A stretch of DNA of 64,000 nucleotides from Streptomyces sp. WAC 01529 (GTDB taxonomy: Bacteria; Actinomycetota; Actinomycetes; Streptomycetales; Streptomycetaceae): assembly GCF_003945545.1 (NCBI RefSeq), contig NZ_CP029617.1:4821001-4885000 (forward strand), read 5' to 3'. The notes under the pieces were generated by a model, which saw only the letters and a list, made by a program, of their open reading frames with translations, was not told where the DNA came from and made no database searches. Shown here piece after piece: positions 7,897 to 17,200 of this stretch (position 1 is the first letter of the stretch; the number at the start of each line of letters is the position of its first letter). The translations under genes were made by a program, and so were the position numbers.

Positions 7897-7973
7897 GCCG
7901 AGAGCGAAGGGCGCCGTTCCTGGCGCCCCTTTCGCGCGTTCCACCCCTCTGTATCCAGGAAGAAGCAGCCACC

Positions 7974-8921
7974 GTGTCTGACCCGAATCTGAACGACGCC
8001 GTTGAGCCTCGCGGAGAGGACGCGGAGTCCGTGGAGGACCAGCTCGACATCGTCGAGGCGGCGGACGCCGTGGAGCCGGATCAGGCCGAGGCCGCCGATG
8101 CCGCCGCGGGCGAGCCCGCCGAGGAGGCGGCCGTCCACCTGGAGGACGACGCCGAGGCTGTCGCCGAGACCGCGGACGACGAGACCGCTGACGATGTCGT
8201 CGGCGATGACATCGACGCCGAGGCCGTAGAGCCCACCGACGCCGAGGCCGCCGACGAAGACGGTGCCGCCGACGAGGAGAGCGTCGAGGAGGAGGCCGCG
8301 CCGGTCGACCCGATCGCCGCCCTGCGCGAGGAGCTGCGCACCCTCCCCGGCGAGTGGTACGTCATCCACACCTACGCCGGTTACGAGAACCGCGTGAAGA
8401 CCAACCTCGAGCAGCGCGCCGTCTCGCTCAACGTCGAGGACTTCATCTTCCAGGCCGAGGTGCCGCAGGAAGAGGTCGCCCAGATCAAGAACGGCGAGCG
8501 CAAGACGATCCGCCAGAACAAGCTCCCCGGCTACGTGCTGGTGCGCATGGACCTGACGAACGAGTCCTGGGGCGTCGTCCGCAACACCCCCGGCGTCACC
8601 GGCTTCGTGGGCAACGCCTACGACCCGTACCCGCTGACCCTGGACGAGATCGTCAAGATGCTCGCCCCCGAGGCCGAGGAGAAGGCCGCCCGCGAGGCCG
8701 CCGAGGCCGAGGGCAAGCCGGCTCCCGCCCGCAAGGTCGAGGTCCAGGTCCTGGACTTCGAGGTCGGCGACTCGGTCACCGTCACCGACGGCCCGTTCGC
8801 GACGCTGCAGGCGACGATCAACGAGATCAACGCCGACTCGAAGAAGGTCAAGGGCCTCGTCGAGATCTTCGGCCGCGAGACCCCGGTCGAGCTGAGCTTC
8901 GACCAGATCCAGAAGAACTAG
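7974..8921 (+). CDS. nusG: Transcription termination/antitermination factor NusG
   Basis: 315 residues from GTG 7974. The first 110 or so residues are a highly acidic Ala/Glu/Asp-rich extension found in streptomycete NusG. The NGN domain follows (EWYVIHTYAGYENRVKTNL from about 125, GYVLVRMDL, VRNTPGVTGFVG), then a charged linker and a KOW domain (FEVGDSVTVTDGPFATLQA) ending in VELSFDQI. It binds RNA polymerase and couples elongation to Rho or ribosomes. A strong terminator lies between this gene and rplK. Confidence 0.97.
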   Translation: MSDPNLNDAVEPRGEDAESVEDQLDIVEAADAVEPDQAEAADAAAGEPAEEAAVHLEDDAEAVAETADDETADDVVGDDIDAEAVEPTDAEAADEDGAADEESVEEEAAPVDPIAALREELRTLPGEWYVIHTYAGYENRVKTNLEQRAVSLNVEDFIFQAEVPQEEVAQIKNGERKTIRQNKLPGYVLVRMDLTNESWGVVRNTPGVTGFVGNAYDPYPLTLDEIVKMLAPEAEEKAAREAAEAEGKPAPARKVEVQVLDFEVGDSVTVTDGPFATLQATINEINADSKKVKGLVEIFGRETPVELSFDQIQKN

Positions 8922-8973
8922 CCGGCGGCCCTCGCGGCTGCCTCGGCTTCCTCTGGAACACACGCCTCCGAAC

Positions 8974-9017
8974 AGGTCAGACGGGCTGTCAAAGCCGGTC
9001 TGACCTGCTCGGTTTTT
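8974..9017 (+). terminator. Terminator after nusG
   Basis: AGGTCAGAC (8974-8982) pairs with GTCTGACCT (8998-9006), followed by GCTCGG and five T at 9013-9017. Confidence 0.85.
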
Positions 9018-9113
9018 AGCCGCGCGACTATACCCGTTATCGTTGTGCGGTATGCCTCCATCCGGATGACCGGACGGTCGGCTGAAAACTCTCACTAGGA
9101 CCCGGAGAGAGCA

Positions 9114-9548
9114 ATGCCTCCCAAGAAGAAGAAGGTCACGGGGCTGATCAAGCTCCAGATCCAGGCTGGTGCCGCCAACCCGGCCCCGCCGGTCGGCCCC
9201 GCCCTGGGCCAGCACGGCGTCAACATCATGGAGTTCTGCAAGGCCTACAACGCCGCGACCGAGTCGCAGCGTGGCTGGGTGATCCCGGTGGAGATCACGG
9301 TCTACGAAGACCGTTCCTTCACCTTCATCACCAAGACGCCGCCGGCCGCCAAGATGATCCTCAAGGCCGCTGGTGTCGAGAAGGGCTCCGGCGAGCCCCA
9401 CAAGACCAAGGTCGCCAAGGTCACCGAGGCGCAGATCCGTGAGATCGCGCAGACCAAGATGGAAGACCTCAACGCCAACGACCTGGACGCCGCGTCGAAG
9501 ATCATCGCCGGCACCGCCCGTTCCATGGGCATCACGGTCGAGGGCTGA
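9114..9548 (+). CDS. rplK: 50S ribosomal protein L11
   Basis: 144 residues from ATG 9114 with CCCGGAGAGAG upstream. N-terminal proline-rich domain with [22 protein letters not shown], the site bound by thiostrepton together with 23S rRNA, and the C-terminal rRNA-binding domain ending in [11 protein letters not shown]11 forms the GTPase-associated centre and is needed for RelA activation in the stringent response. It is separated from nusG by a terminator and so probably has its own promoter in the 9010-9050 region. Confidence 0.98.
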
Positions 9549-9638
9549 GACTCCTCCCCCCGTCTGACCTTTCTCCAGTGGTAGGGCCAAGCGCTGGCCC
9601 GCACCACGACTCCATACCTGAACACACCAGGAGCAGAA

Positions 9639-10361
9639 GTGAAGCGCAGCAAGACTCTCCGCGCTGCGGACGCCAAGATCGACCGGGAGAAGCTGTACGC
9701 CCCGCTCGAGGCCGTCCGTCTCGCCAAGGAGACCTCCGCGACCAAGTTCGACGGCACCGTCGAGGTCGCCATGCGTCTGGGCGTCGACCCGCGCAAGGCC
9801 GACCAGATGGTCCGTGGCACCGTGAACCTCCCGCACGGCACCGGCAAGACCGCCCGGGTCCTGGTCTTCGCGACCGGTGACCGTGCTGCGGCCGCGGAAG
9901 CCGCTGGCGCCGACATCGTCGGCTCCGACGAGCTGATCGACGAGGTCGCGAAGGGCCGCCTGGACTTCGACGCCGTCGTCGCCACCCCGGACCTCATGGG
10001 CAAGGTCGGCCGCCTCGGCCGCGTGCTCGGTCCGCGTGGTCTGATGCCGAACCCGAAGACCGGCACCGTGACCCCCGATGTCGTCAAGGCTGTCAACGAC
10101 ATCAAGGGCGGCAAGATCGAGTTCCGCGTCGACAAGCACTCGAACCTGCACTTCATCATCGGCAAGGTGTCCTTCGACGACACCAAGCTGGTGGAGAACT
10201 ACGCCGCGGCCCTGGAGGAGATCCTCCGTCTGAAGCCGTCGGCCGCCAAGGGCCGCTACATCAAGAAGGCCGCCATCACCACCACGATGGGCCCCGGCAT
10301 CCCGCTGGACTCGAACCGCACCCGCAACCTCCTCGTCGAGGAGGACCCGGCCGCCGTCTGA
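9639..10361 (+). CDS. rplA: 50S ribosomal protein L1
   Basis: 240 residues from GTG 9639, binding site AGGAGCAG. Contains KFDGTVEVAMRLGVDPRKADQMVRG, GRVLGPRGLMPNPKTGTV and the C-terminal KGRYIKKAAITTTMGPG, all L1 hallmarks. It shapes the mobile L1 stalk that guides tRNA out of the E site; in many bacteria it also represses its own rplKA mRNA. It follows rplK by 90 bp and ends at a strong terminator. Confidence 0.98.
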   Translation: MKRSKTLRAADAKIDREKLYAPLEAVRLAKETSATKFDGTVEVAMRLGVDPRKADQMVRGTVNLPHGTGKTARVLVFATGDRAAAAEAAGADIVGSDELIDEVAKGRLDFDAVVATPDLMGKVGRLGRVLGPRGLMPNPKTGTVTPDVVKAVNDIKGGKIEFRVDKHSNLHFIIGKVSFDDTKLVENYAAALEEILRLKPSAAKGRYIKKAAITTTMGPGIPLDSNRTRNLLVEEDPAAV

Positions 10362-10395
10362 AACTGACGGCAGCCGCGTCGCGCACGCGTTCTGT

Positions 10396-10440
10396 GGACG
10401 GGCCCCGCAACCTTTCGAGGTGCGGGGCCCGTCCTGTTTG
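10396..10440 (+). terminator. Terminator after rplA
   Basis: Long hairpin GGACGGGCCCCGCA/TGCGGGGCCCGTCC (10396-10434) with inner CCT/AGG pairing and a TGTTTG tail. Confidence 0.85.
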
Positions 10441-10519
10441 TGTACAAGCCTTTCGGATACGTCTGTCACAGGCCCGCGCCGGTGCGCGCGGGCGTCACAA
10501 AGCCAAGGGGTGGGACGAG

Positions 10520-11422
10520 ATGAACACGACCATGCGGCGTACGGGCCTTTCGATCGCGGTGGCGGCCGCGCTGACGGGCCTGGCGGCCTGCGGTTCGGGG
10601 GACTCGGGCGGTTCCTCCGACAAGGCCGGGGGCGGGGCGAAGGACAAGGGCGGGATAAACGCCAGTCCGATAGCCGCCCTGCGCACGGTCGAGAAGTCGA
10701 CCGACAGCGCGGACACCGCCCGGATCGACGGCACGACCACCATGGGCTCGCAGGCGTCCATGGAGATGAAGGGCGTCATGGGCTGGTCCGACGGCATCAC
10801 GGGCGAGGTCACGGTGACCTTCACCGGTGGCGCCCAGGCCCAGCAGATGCAGCAGATGGGCCAGTCGAAGATCGACTACCGCTATCTGAAGAACGGCTTC
10901 TACGCGAACATGGGCGACAAGTTCGCGGCCCAGGCGGGCGGGGGCAAGCACTGGCTGGAGTACGACTACGACACGCTGGCCGAGATGAGCGGGGCCGCGG
11001 GCCAGGCGTTCCAGGACCAGATGCAGAACACCACGCCCAACCAGTCGGTGAAGATGCTGCTGGCCTCCGGCGACGTGAAGCGCGTCGGCGAGGAGGAGGT
11101 CCGCGGGACGAAGGCCACCCACTACTCGGGCGAGGTCGGCATCGCGGACTTCACCGCCAAGAGCACGAACCTCGACAAGGACCAGCTGACCGAGCTGAAG
11201 AAGCAGTTCGAGCAGGCCGGCATGGAGACGCAGACGATCGACATCTGGGTCAACGACGACGATCTGCTGGTCAAGAAGGTCGAGAAGGCCGACACCAAGA
11301 ACGGCGCCTTCTCCCAGACGGCGTACTACAGCGACTACGGCACCCCGCTCTCCGTCCAGAAGCCGCCGGCCTCGGACACGGTGAGCTTCAAGGACGTCAT
11401 GAACAAGCAGCCCGCCGCCTGA
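10520..11422 (+). CDS. LppX/LprG-like lipoprotein, first of a pair
   Basis: 300 residues from ATG 10520 (GGGACGAG upstream). A basic start MNTTMRRTG, hydrophobic core and lipobox LAAC place the acylated cysteine at residue 24, so the mature protein is anchored outside the membrane. A Ser/Gly/Lys-rich linker is followed by a domain with VEKSTDSADTARIDGTTTM, GWSDGITGEVTV, KNGFYANMGDKF and THYSGEV, resembling the single-domain beta-sheet lipoproteins of the LppX/LprAFG group, which carry lipids in mycobacteria. Substrate here unknown. The next gene is a diverged paralogue; both sit between rplA and rplJ. Confidence 0.8.
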   Translation: MNTTMRRTGLSIAVAAALTGLAACGSGDSGGSSDKAGGGAKDKGGINASPIAALRTVEKSTDSADTARIDGTTTMGSQASMEMKGVMGWSDGITGEVTVTFTGGAQAQQMQQMGQSKIDYRYLKNGFYANMGDKFAAQAGGGKHWLEYDYDTLAEMSGAAGQAFQDQMQNTTPNQSVKMLLASGDVKRVGEEEVRGTKATHYSGEVGIADFTAKSTNLDKDQLTELKKQFEQAGMETQTIDIWVNDDDLLVKKVEKADTKNGAFSQTAYYSDYGTPLSVQKPPASDTVSFKDVMNKQPAA

Positions 11423-11456
11423 GGACGCACGGCTCTGCGCCCCTGACCACCGGATA

Positions 11457-11487
11457 ACCCGGAGGAAGGCGCCGCTTTCCTTCGGGT
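11457..11487 (+). terminator. Hairpin between the two lipoprotein genes
   Basis: ACCCGGAGGAAG pairs with CTTTCCTTCGGGT (two G-T pairs) with a short loop. No clear T tract follows, so termination is likely but not certain. Confidence 0.5.
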
Positions 11488-11545
11488 AATCTCAGCCCAC
11501 CGCAGCACATGGATCAAATGTTCTGATTTTCCTAGGGGTGGGGTC

Positions 11546-12400
11546 ATGAGTATTTCCGTACGTATGGGGCGCAAGAGAGCCGCGAGTGCCGCGCTGGCGG
11601 CCATGCTGCTCGCCGGTGGAGCGGTCGGCTGCGGGTCGGAGAAGTCCGACAAGGCGGGGGAGGACATGGCGCCGGCGGCGGCCGTGAAGAAGGCCGCGGA
11701 GAAGACCGAGGACCTGACCTCCTTCACCTTCCGGATGAAGGGCACCGTCCCGGGGGACGGGAAGGTCCGGGCCGACGCGGCGATGAGCACCAAGCCGCTC
11801 GCCATGAGCATGAAGATGTCCGCGCCCGACCAGGGCCCGGAGAAGATGGAGCTGCGCTACGTCGACGGCGCGGTCTACCTCGGCGGCGGCAAGGAAGCCG
11901 CCAAGGAGATGGACGGCAAGAGCTGGATCAAGTTCGACGCCGCGGCCATGGGCAAGGCCGGCGGCAAGCCCGCGGCCACCTCGGCGGCCGGGCAGGCGGA
12001 CAACAACCCGGCCGACCAGTCCACGCTCCTGACCAACTCCAAGGACCTGAAGAAGATCGGCAGCGAGTCGGTCGGCGGCGTCGAGACCACCCACTACGCC
12101 GGCACGGTCACGCTGGACCGGATCCGCGAACTCGCCAAGGACAAGGACGCGGCCGCCCGCAAGCGTGACGAGAAGGGCATCAAGCAGTACGAGGAAATGG
12201 GCATCGAGAAGCTCACGATGGACCTGTGGGTCGACGGCGAGGACCACACCAAGCAGTTCCGCGCCCGCGGCAAGGGCGACAAGGGCCCCCTCGACATGAC
12301 CATCACCTTCGTCGACTACAACAAGCCGGTGAACGTCCAGGCTCCGCCGGAGAAGCTGGTCATGGACATCGGCAAGGAGATGAAGGGCATCGAGGGCTGA
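11546..12400 (+). CDS. LppX/LprG-like lipoprotein, second of a pair
   Basis: 284 residues from ATG 11546, with GGGGTGGGG upstream. Signal peptide with twin basic start and lipobox AVGC (Cys29). The mature part has EKTEDLTSFTFRMKGTVPG, MELRYVDGAVYLGGGKEA, SWIKFD, THYAGTVTLD, MDLWVDGEDHTKQF and FVDYNKPVNVQAP, the same strand order as the upstream lipoprotein, so the pair arose by duplication. Family knowledge points to binding of a hydrophobic ligand in an antiparallel beta cavity. Placed just before the L10 leader, with its own hairpin upstream. Confidence 0.8.
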   Translation: MSISVRMGRKRAASAALAAMLLAGGAVGCGSEKSDKAGEDMAPAAAVKKAAEKTEDLTSFTFRMKGTVPGDGKVRADAAMSTKPLAMSMKMSAPDQGPEKMELRYVDGAVYLGGGKEAAKEMDGKSWIKFDAAAMGKAGGKPAATSAAGQADNNPADQSTLLTNSKDLKKIGSESVGGVETTHYAGTVTLDRIRELAKDKDAAARKRDEKGIKQYEEMGIEKLTMDLWVDGEDHTKQFRARGKGDKGPLDMTITFVDYNKPVNVQAPPEKLVMDIGKEMKGIEG

Positions 12401-12427
12401 CCAGGTTTGAACGGGGACCGGCCCGAT

Positions 12428-12457
12428 TTGCCTGACCCGAACCTCTTCACGTAGTCT
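12428..12457 (+). promoter_or_regulatory. Promoter for the rplJ-rplL operon
   Basis: TTGCCT at 12428-12433 and TAGTCT at 12452-12457 with an 18-bp spacer. The predicted start near 12464 yields a leader of about 220 nt before rplJ. Confidence 0.6.
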
Positions 12458-12464
12458 TCCCCAG

Positions 12465-12598
12465 AAGCCAAAGACCGCTGGTCGTTGCTGTGTTCTCACC
12501 TGAGGGTGCAGTGGCCGAAGGATCCGCTGAAACTGCGGACGACCCGCGTAGGTGACTGTGGAATGTGCTCCCGGACGGGATTCTGTTCGGTTGAGCTC
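12465..12598 (+). promoter_or_regulatory. L10(L12)4-binding mRNA leader
   Basis: The untranslated RNA begins AGAAGCCAAAGACCGCTGG, includes the GACCGCTGGTC helix, and continues with several conserved helices (ACCTGAGGGT, CGCTGAAACTGCG, ACCCGCGTAGGT). This matches the known L10 leader class that binds the L10-L12 complex and represses rplJL translation or elongation. The 283-bp gap between the lipoprotein gene and rplJ holds this leader and the attenuator, with no coding sequence. Confidence 0.7.
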
Positions 12599-12634
12599 AC
12601 GCCCCGTGCGCCTGCGCCGGGGCGTCTCGTTTTT
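12599..12634 (+). terminator. Attenuator hairpin in the rplJ leader
   Basis: ACGCCCCG (12599-12606) pairs with CGGGGCGT (12618-12625), followed by CTCG and five T (12630-12634). It sits 50 bp before rplJ, so read-through of it must be controlled by the upstream leader fold. Confidence 0.7.
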
Positions 12635-12683
12635 CCCAGCCCCTTCTGAGCGGTCCTCATCACCCGGAAGGAGGCCGACGCTC

Positions 12684-13214
12684 ATGCCGACGCCCGACAA
12701 GGCTGCCGCGGTAGCCGAGCTCACGGACAAGTTCCGCAGCTCGAACGCCGCCGTGCTGACCGAGTACCGGGGTCTCACCGTGGCCCAGCTCAAGCAGCTG
12801 CGCCGTTCCCTCGGTGCGAACTCCGAGTACGCCGTGGTGAAGAACACGCTGACCAAGATCGCGGCCAACGAGGCCGGGATCAACACGCTCGACGACCTGT
12901 TCACGGGTCCGACGGCGGTCGCCTTCGTCACCGGTGACCCGGTGGAGTCGGCGAAGGGTCTTCGTGACTTCGCCAAGGAGAACCCCAACCTCGTCATCAA
13001 GGGCGGTGTCCTTGACGGCAAGGCGCTGTCCGCCGATGAGATCAAGAAGCTCGCGGACCTCGAGTCCCGCGAGGTTCTGCTCGCCAAGCTGGCGGGCGCC
13101 ATGAAGGGCAAGCAGTCGCAGGCTGCCGCGCTCTTCCAGGCGCTTCCCTCGAAGTTCGTCCGCACCGCGGAGGCGCTTCGTGCCAAGAAGGCCGAGCAGG
13201 GCGGTGCCGAGTAA
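12684..13214 (+). CDS. rplJ: 50S ribosomal protein L10
   Basis: 176 residues from ATG 12684; GGAAGGAGG lies 15 bases before it. N-terminal rRNA-binding domain with NAAVLTEYRGLTVAQLKQLRR, AVVKNTLTKIAAN and FTGPTAVAF, then the C-terminal helix that binds L7/L12 dimers. L10 anchors the stalk to the GTPase centre and its complex with L12 binds the leader mRNA to control this operon. Upstream in-frame codons lie within the leader and are not used. Confidence 0.98.
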   Translation: MPTPDKAAAVAELTDKFRSSNAAVLTEYRGLTVAQLKQLRRSLGANSEYAVVKNTLTKIAANEAGINTLDDLFTGPTAVAFVTGDPVESAKGLRDFAKENPNLVIKGGVLDGKALSADEIKKLADLESREVLLAKLAGAMKGKQSQAAALFQALPSKFVRTAEALRAKKAEQGGAE

Positions 13215-13322
13215 TTCGGCTCGCACACTGACCGCCGCCTGAGGCGACGGTCACCGCGGGCCCAACGTACGCCCGCCTCCAAATACACCCGGCACCCGCC
13301 GAATTAGTGGAAGGACGCCATC

Positions 13323-13706
13323 ATGGCGAAGCTGTCCCAGGACGACCTGCTCGCGCAGTTCGAAGAGATGACCCTCATCGAGCTCTCCGAGTTCGTGAAG
13401 GCCTTCGAGGAGAAGTTCGACGTCACCGCCGCCGCCCCGGTCGCCGTTGCCGCTGGTGGCGCCGCTGCCGCCCCGGCCGAGGCCGAGGCCGAGCAGGACG
13501 AGTTCGACGTCATCCTCACCGGCGCCGGCGAGAAGAAGATCCAGGTCATCAAGGTCGTGCGTGAGCTGACCTCGCTGGGCCTGAAGGAGGCCAAGGACCT
13601 CGTCGACGGCACCCCGAAGCCGGTCCTCGAGAAGGTCGCCAAGGACGCCGCGGAGAAGGCTGCCGAGTCCCTCAAGGCTGCCGGCGCCTCCGTCGAGGTC
13701 AAGTGA
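13323..13706 (+). CDS. rplL: 50S ribosomal protein L7/L12
   Basis: 127 residues from ATG 13323 with GTGGAAGGA upstream. N-terminal dimerisation helices (LLAQFEEMTLIELSEFVKAF), an Ala/Glu hinge (residues 40-56), and the C-terminal factor-binding domain EFDVILTGAGEKKIQVIKVVREL with LVDGTPKPVLE. It recruits EF-Tu and EF-G to the ribosome. Gap of 108 bp to rplJ; a terminator-like hairpin at 13775 ends or attenuates the unit before rpoB. Confidence 0.98.
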   Translation: MAKLSQDDLLAQFEEMTLIELSEFVKAFEEKFDVTAAAPVAVAAGGAAAAPAEAEAEQDEFDVILTGAGEKKIQVIKVVRELTSLGLKEAKDLVDGTPKPVLEKVAKDAAEKAAESLKAAGASVEVK

Positions 13707-13774
13707 CCTCACGAGTCGTCTGACTCTCTTCACCGCACGTACGGCGGAAACGCTGTAACGCGCGGGACGCCAAG

Positions 13775-13803
13775 GGCGATCACCCATGTGGGTGGTCGCC
13801 TTT
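13775..13803 (+). terminator. Terminator or attenuator after rplL
   Basis: GGCGATCACCC pairs with GGGTGGTCGCC (one T-G pair) and is followed by TTTC. It may reduce rplJL transcription entering rpoBC. Confidence 0.65.
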
Positions 13804-13932
13804 CGGCGTTCCCGGGCATGCGTGTGAGGGCGCCTTGCGATGTCGGTCCCGGCGAGTATGGTGATCTTCGTTGTGCCTCCGAGCGGCCCGTGACGGTGAC
13901 GCTCTCAGGGCCAAGTCGGGGCAAGGGGGGCC

Positions 13933-13961
13933 TTGACGAACCGCACGCAGCGCGCAATTCT
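13933..13961 (+). promoter_or_regulatory. Candidate distal rpoB promoter
   Basis: TTGACG at 13933-13938 and AATTCT at 13956-13961, separated by 17 bp. Confidence 0.45.
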
Positions 13962-14090
13962 CAGGACGCGTCGTCACAACGATCCGCATCCGAGGCATGG
14001 ATCGGTGGCGAAGAGGGCAGTATCGATGTGCATCGAGGGCGTGGCTTGCAGCAGGGGTTGAGAAAAACGAGGGTCTCCCAGAACCCGCAC

Positions 14091-14119
14091 TGGACATCAG
14101 TGGGCCAACTGGCTACACT
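14091..14119 (+). promoter_or_regulatory. Main rpoB promoter candidate
   Basis: TGGACA at 14091-14096 and TACACT at 14114-14119, exactly 17 bp apart, about 160 bp before rpoB. Close to the actinobacterial primary sigma consensus. Confidence 0.65.
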
Positions 14120-14283
14120 GACCCTTTGCGCTGCCTGTTAGCTGCCTCCTGCCCGTCACCAGGGGCATGACCATGCTTGAGCACTGTGGACCGAAACTTC
14201 CCTGACCTGGGATTTTCTGTCCCTGTGTCCCGCCTGGGACCGGTACGCGCGTAGTGAGTCCGAGCCCTCGGAAGGACCCCCTC

Positions 14284-17200
14284 TTGGCCGCCTCGCGCAC
14301 TGCCTCGACCGCGAATACGAACAACGGCGCCAGCACCGCCCCGCTGCGCATTTCCTTTGCAAAGATCAAGGAGCCCCTCGAGGTTCCGAACCTTCTTGCG
14401 CTGCAGACCGAGAGCTTTGACTGGCTGCTCGGCAACGACGCGTGGAAGGCTCGTGTCGAGGCGGCTCTTGAAAGCGGACAGGACGTCCCCACCAAGTCCG
14501 GTCTGGAGGAGATCTTCGAGGAGATCTCCCCGATCGAGGACTTCTCCGGGTCGATGTCCCTGACCTTCCGCGACCACCGCTTCGAGCCTCCCAAGAACTC
14601 GATCGACGAGTGCAAGGAGCGCGACTTCACGTTCGCCGCCCCGCTCTTCGTCACCGCCGAGTTCACCAACAACGAGACCGGCGAGATCAAGTCCCAGACG
14701 GTCTTCATGGGCGACTTCCCGCTCATGACCAACAAGGGCACCTTCGTCATCAACGGCACCGAGCGTGTCGTCGTGTCGCAGCTCGTCCGTTCGCCGGGTG
14801 TCTACTTCGATTCCTCGATCGACAAGACGTCCGACAAGGACATCTTCTCCGCCAAGATCATCCCGTCCCGGGGTGCCTGGCTGGAGATGGAAATCGACAA
14901 GCGCGACATGGTCGGTGTGCGCATCGACCGCAAGCGCAAGCAGTCGGTCACCGTTCTGCTCAAGGCTCTCGGTTGGACGACCGAGCAGATCCTCGAGGAG
15001 TTCGGCGAGTACGAGTCCATGCGCGCCACCCTGGAGAAGGACCACACCCAGGGCCAGGACGACGCGCTGCTCGACATCTACCGCAAGCTCCGTCCGGGCG
15101 AGCCGCCGACCCGTGAGGCCGCTCAGACGCTGCTCGAGAACCTCTACTTCAACCCCAAGCGCTACGACCTCGCGAAGGTCGGCCGCTACAAGGTCAACAA
15201 GAAGCTGGGTGCGGACGCTCCGCTCGACGCGGGCATCCTCACGGTCGAGGACATCATCGCCTCGATCAAGTACCTGGTGAAGCTGCACGCCGGTGAGACC
15301 GAGACCGTTGGCGACAGCGGTACGTCGATCGTCGTCGAGACCGACGACATCGACCACTTCGGCAACCGCCGTCTGCGCAACGTCGGCGAGCTCATCCAGA
15401 ACCAGGTCCGCACGGGTCTGGCTCGTATGGAGCGCGTCGTCCGCGAGCGCATGACGACCCAGGACGTCGAGGCGATCACGCCGCAGACCCTGATCAACAT
15501 CCGCCCGGTCGTGGCGTCGATCAAGGAATTCTTCGGCACCTCGCAGCTGTCGCAGTTCATGGACCAGAACAACCCGCTGTCGGGTCTCACCCACAAGCGC
15601 CGTCTGTCGGCGCTTGGCCCGGGTGGTCTCTCCCGTGAGCGGGCCGGCTTCGAGGTCCGTGACGTGCACCCGTCTCACTACGGCCGCATGTGCCCCATTG
15701 AGACGCCCGAAGGCCCGAACATCGGTCTGATCGGTTCGCTCGCCTCCTACGGCCGCGTCAACGCGTTCGGCTTCGTCGAGACGCCGTACCGCAAGGTCGT
15801 CGAGGGTCAGGTCACCGACGACGTCGACTACCTGACCGCCGACGAGGAGGACCGCTTCGTCATCGCGCAGGCCAACGCGCCGCTGACGGACGACCTCCAC
15901 TTCGCCGAGGCCCGCGTCCTGATCCGCCGCCGTGGCGGAGAGATCGACTACGTGCCCGGCACGGACGTCGACTACATGGACGTCTCGCCGCGCCAGATGG
16001 TGTCCGTCGCGACCGCGATGATCCCCTTCCTGGAGCACGACGACGCCAACCGTGCCCTCATGGGCGCGAACATGATGCGTCAGGCCGTGCCGCTGATCAC
16101 CGCCGAGGCTCCCCTCGTCGGCACCGGCATGGAGTACCGCTGCGCGGTCGACGCCGGTGACGTGATCAAGGCCGAGAAGGCGGGTGTGGTCCAGGAGGTC
16201 TCCGCGGACTACGTCACCGTCACCAACGACGACGGCACGTACACCACGTACCGCATCGCCAAGTTCTCCCGGTCGAACCAGGGCACCTCCGTCAACCAGA
16301 AGGTTGTCGTCGACGAGGGCGCCCGCGTGATCGAGGGCCAGGTCCTGGCCGACGGTCCCGCGACCGAAGAGGGCGAGATGGCCCTCGGCAAGAACCTGCT
16401 CGTGGCGTTCATGCCCTGGGAGGGTCACAACTACGAGGACGCGATCATCCTGTCGCAGCGCCTCGTGCAGGACGACGTCCTCTCCTCGATCCACATCGAG
16501 GAGCACGAGGTCGACGCCCGTGACACCAAGCTCGGCCCGGAGGAGATCACCCGGGACATCCCGAACGTCTCCGAGGAGGTCCTCGCCGACCTCGACGAGC
16601 GCGGCATCATCCGCATCGGTGCCGAGGTCGTCGCCGGCGACATCCTCGTCGGCAAGGTCACGCCCAAGGGTGAGACCGAGCTGACCCCCGAGGAGCGCCT
16701 GCTCCGCGCGATCTTCGGTGAGAAGGCGCGTGAGGTGCGCGACACCTCGCTGAAGGTGCCGCACGGTGAGATCGGCAAGGTCATCGGCGTCCGCGTCTTC
16801 GACCGCGAAGAGGGCGACGAGCTGCCGCCGGGCGTGAACCAGCTGGTCCGTGTCTACGTGGCGCAGAAGCGCAAGATCACCGACGGTGACAAGCTCGCCG
16901 GCCGCCACGGCAACAAGGGTGTTATCTCGAAGATCCTTCCGATCGAGGACATGCCGTTCCTCGAGGACGGAACTCCGGTCGACATCATCCTCAACCCGCT
17001 GGGTGTGCCGTCCCGAATGAACCCGGGACAGGTCCTGGAGATCCACCTCGGCTGGCTCGCCAGCCGCGGCTGGGACGTCTCCGGCCTCGGCGACGAGTGG
17101 GCGCAGCGCCTCCAGGCCATCGGCGCCGACAAGGTCGACCCCGGTACGAACGTCGCCACCCCCGTCTTCGACGGTGCGCGTGAGGACGAGCTGGCCGGTC

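Larger units (their letters stand above)
13804..14283 (+). other. rplL-rpoB intergenic region and rpoB leader
   Basis: No coding sequence is supported in this 480-bp stretch. It holds two promoter-like elements (13933 and 14091) and a leader of about 155 nt. GTG at 14254 is in frame with rpoB but has no ribosome binding site. Confidence 0.7.
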
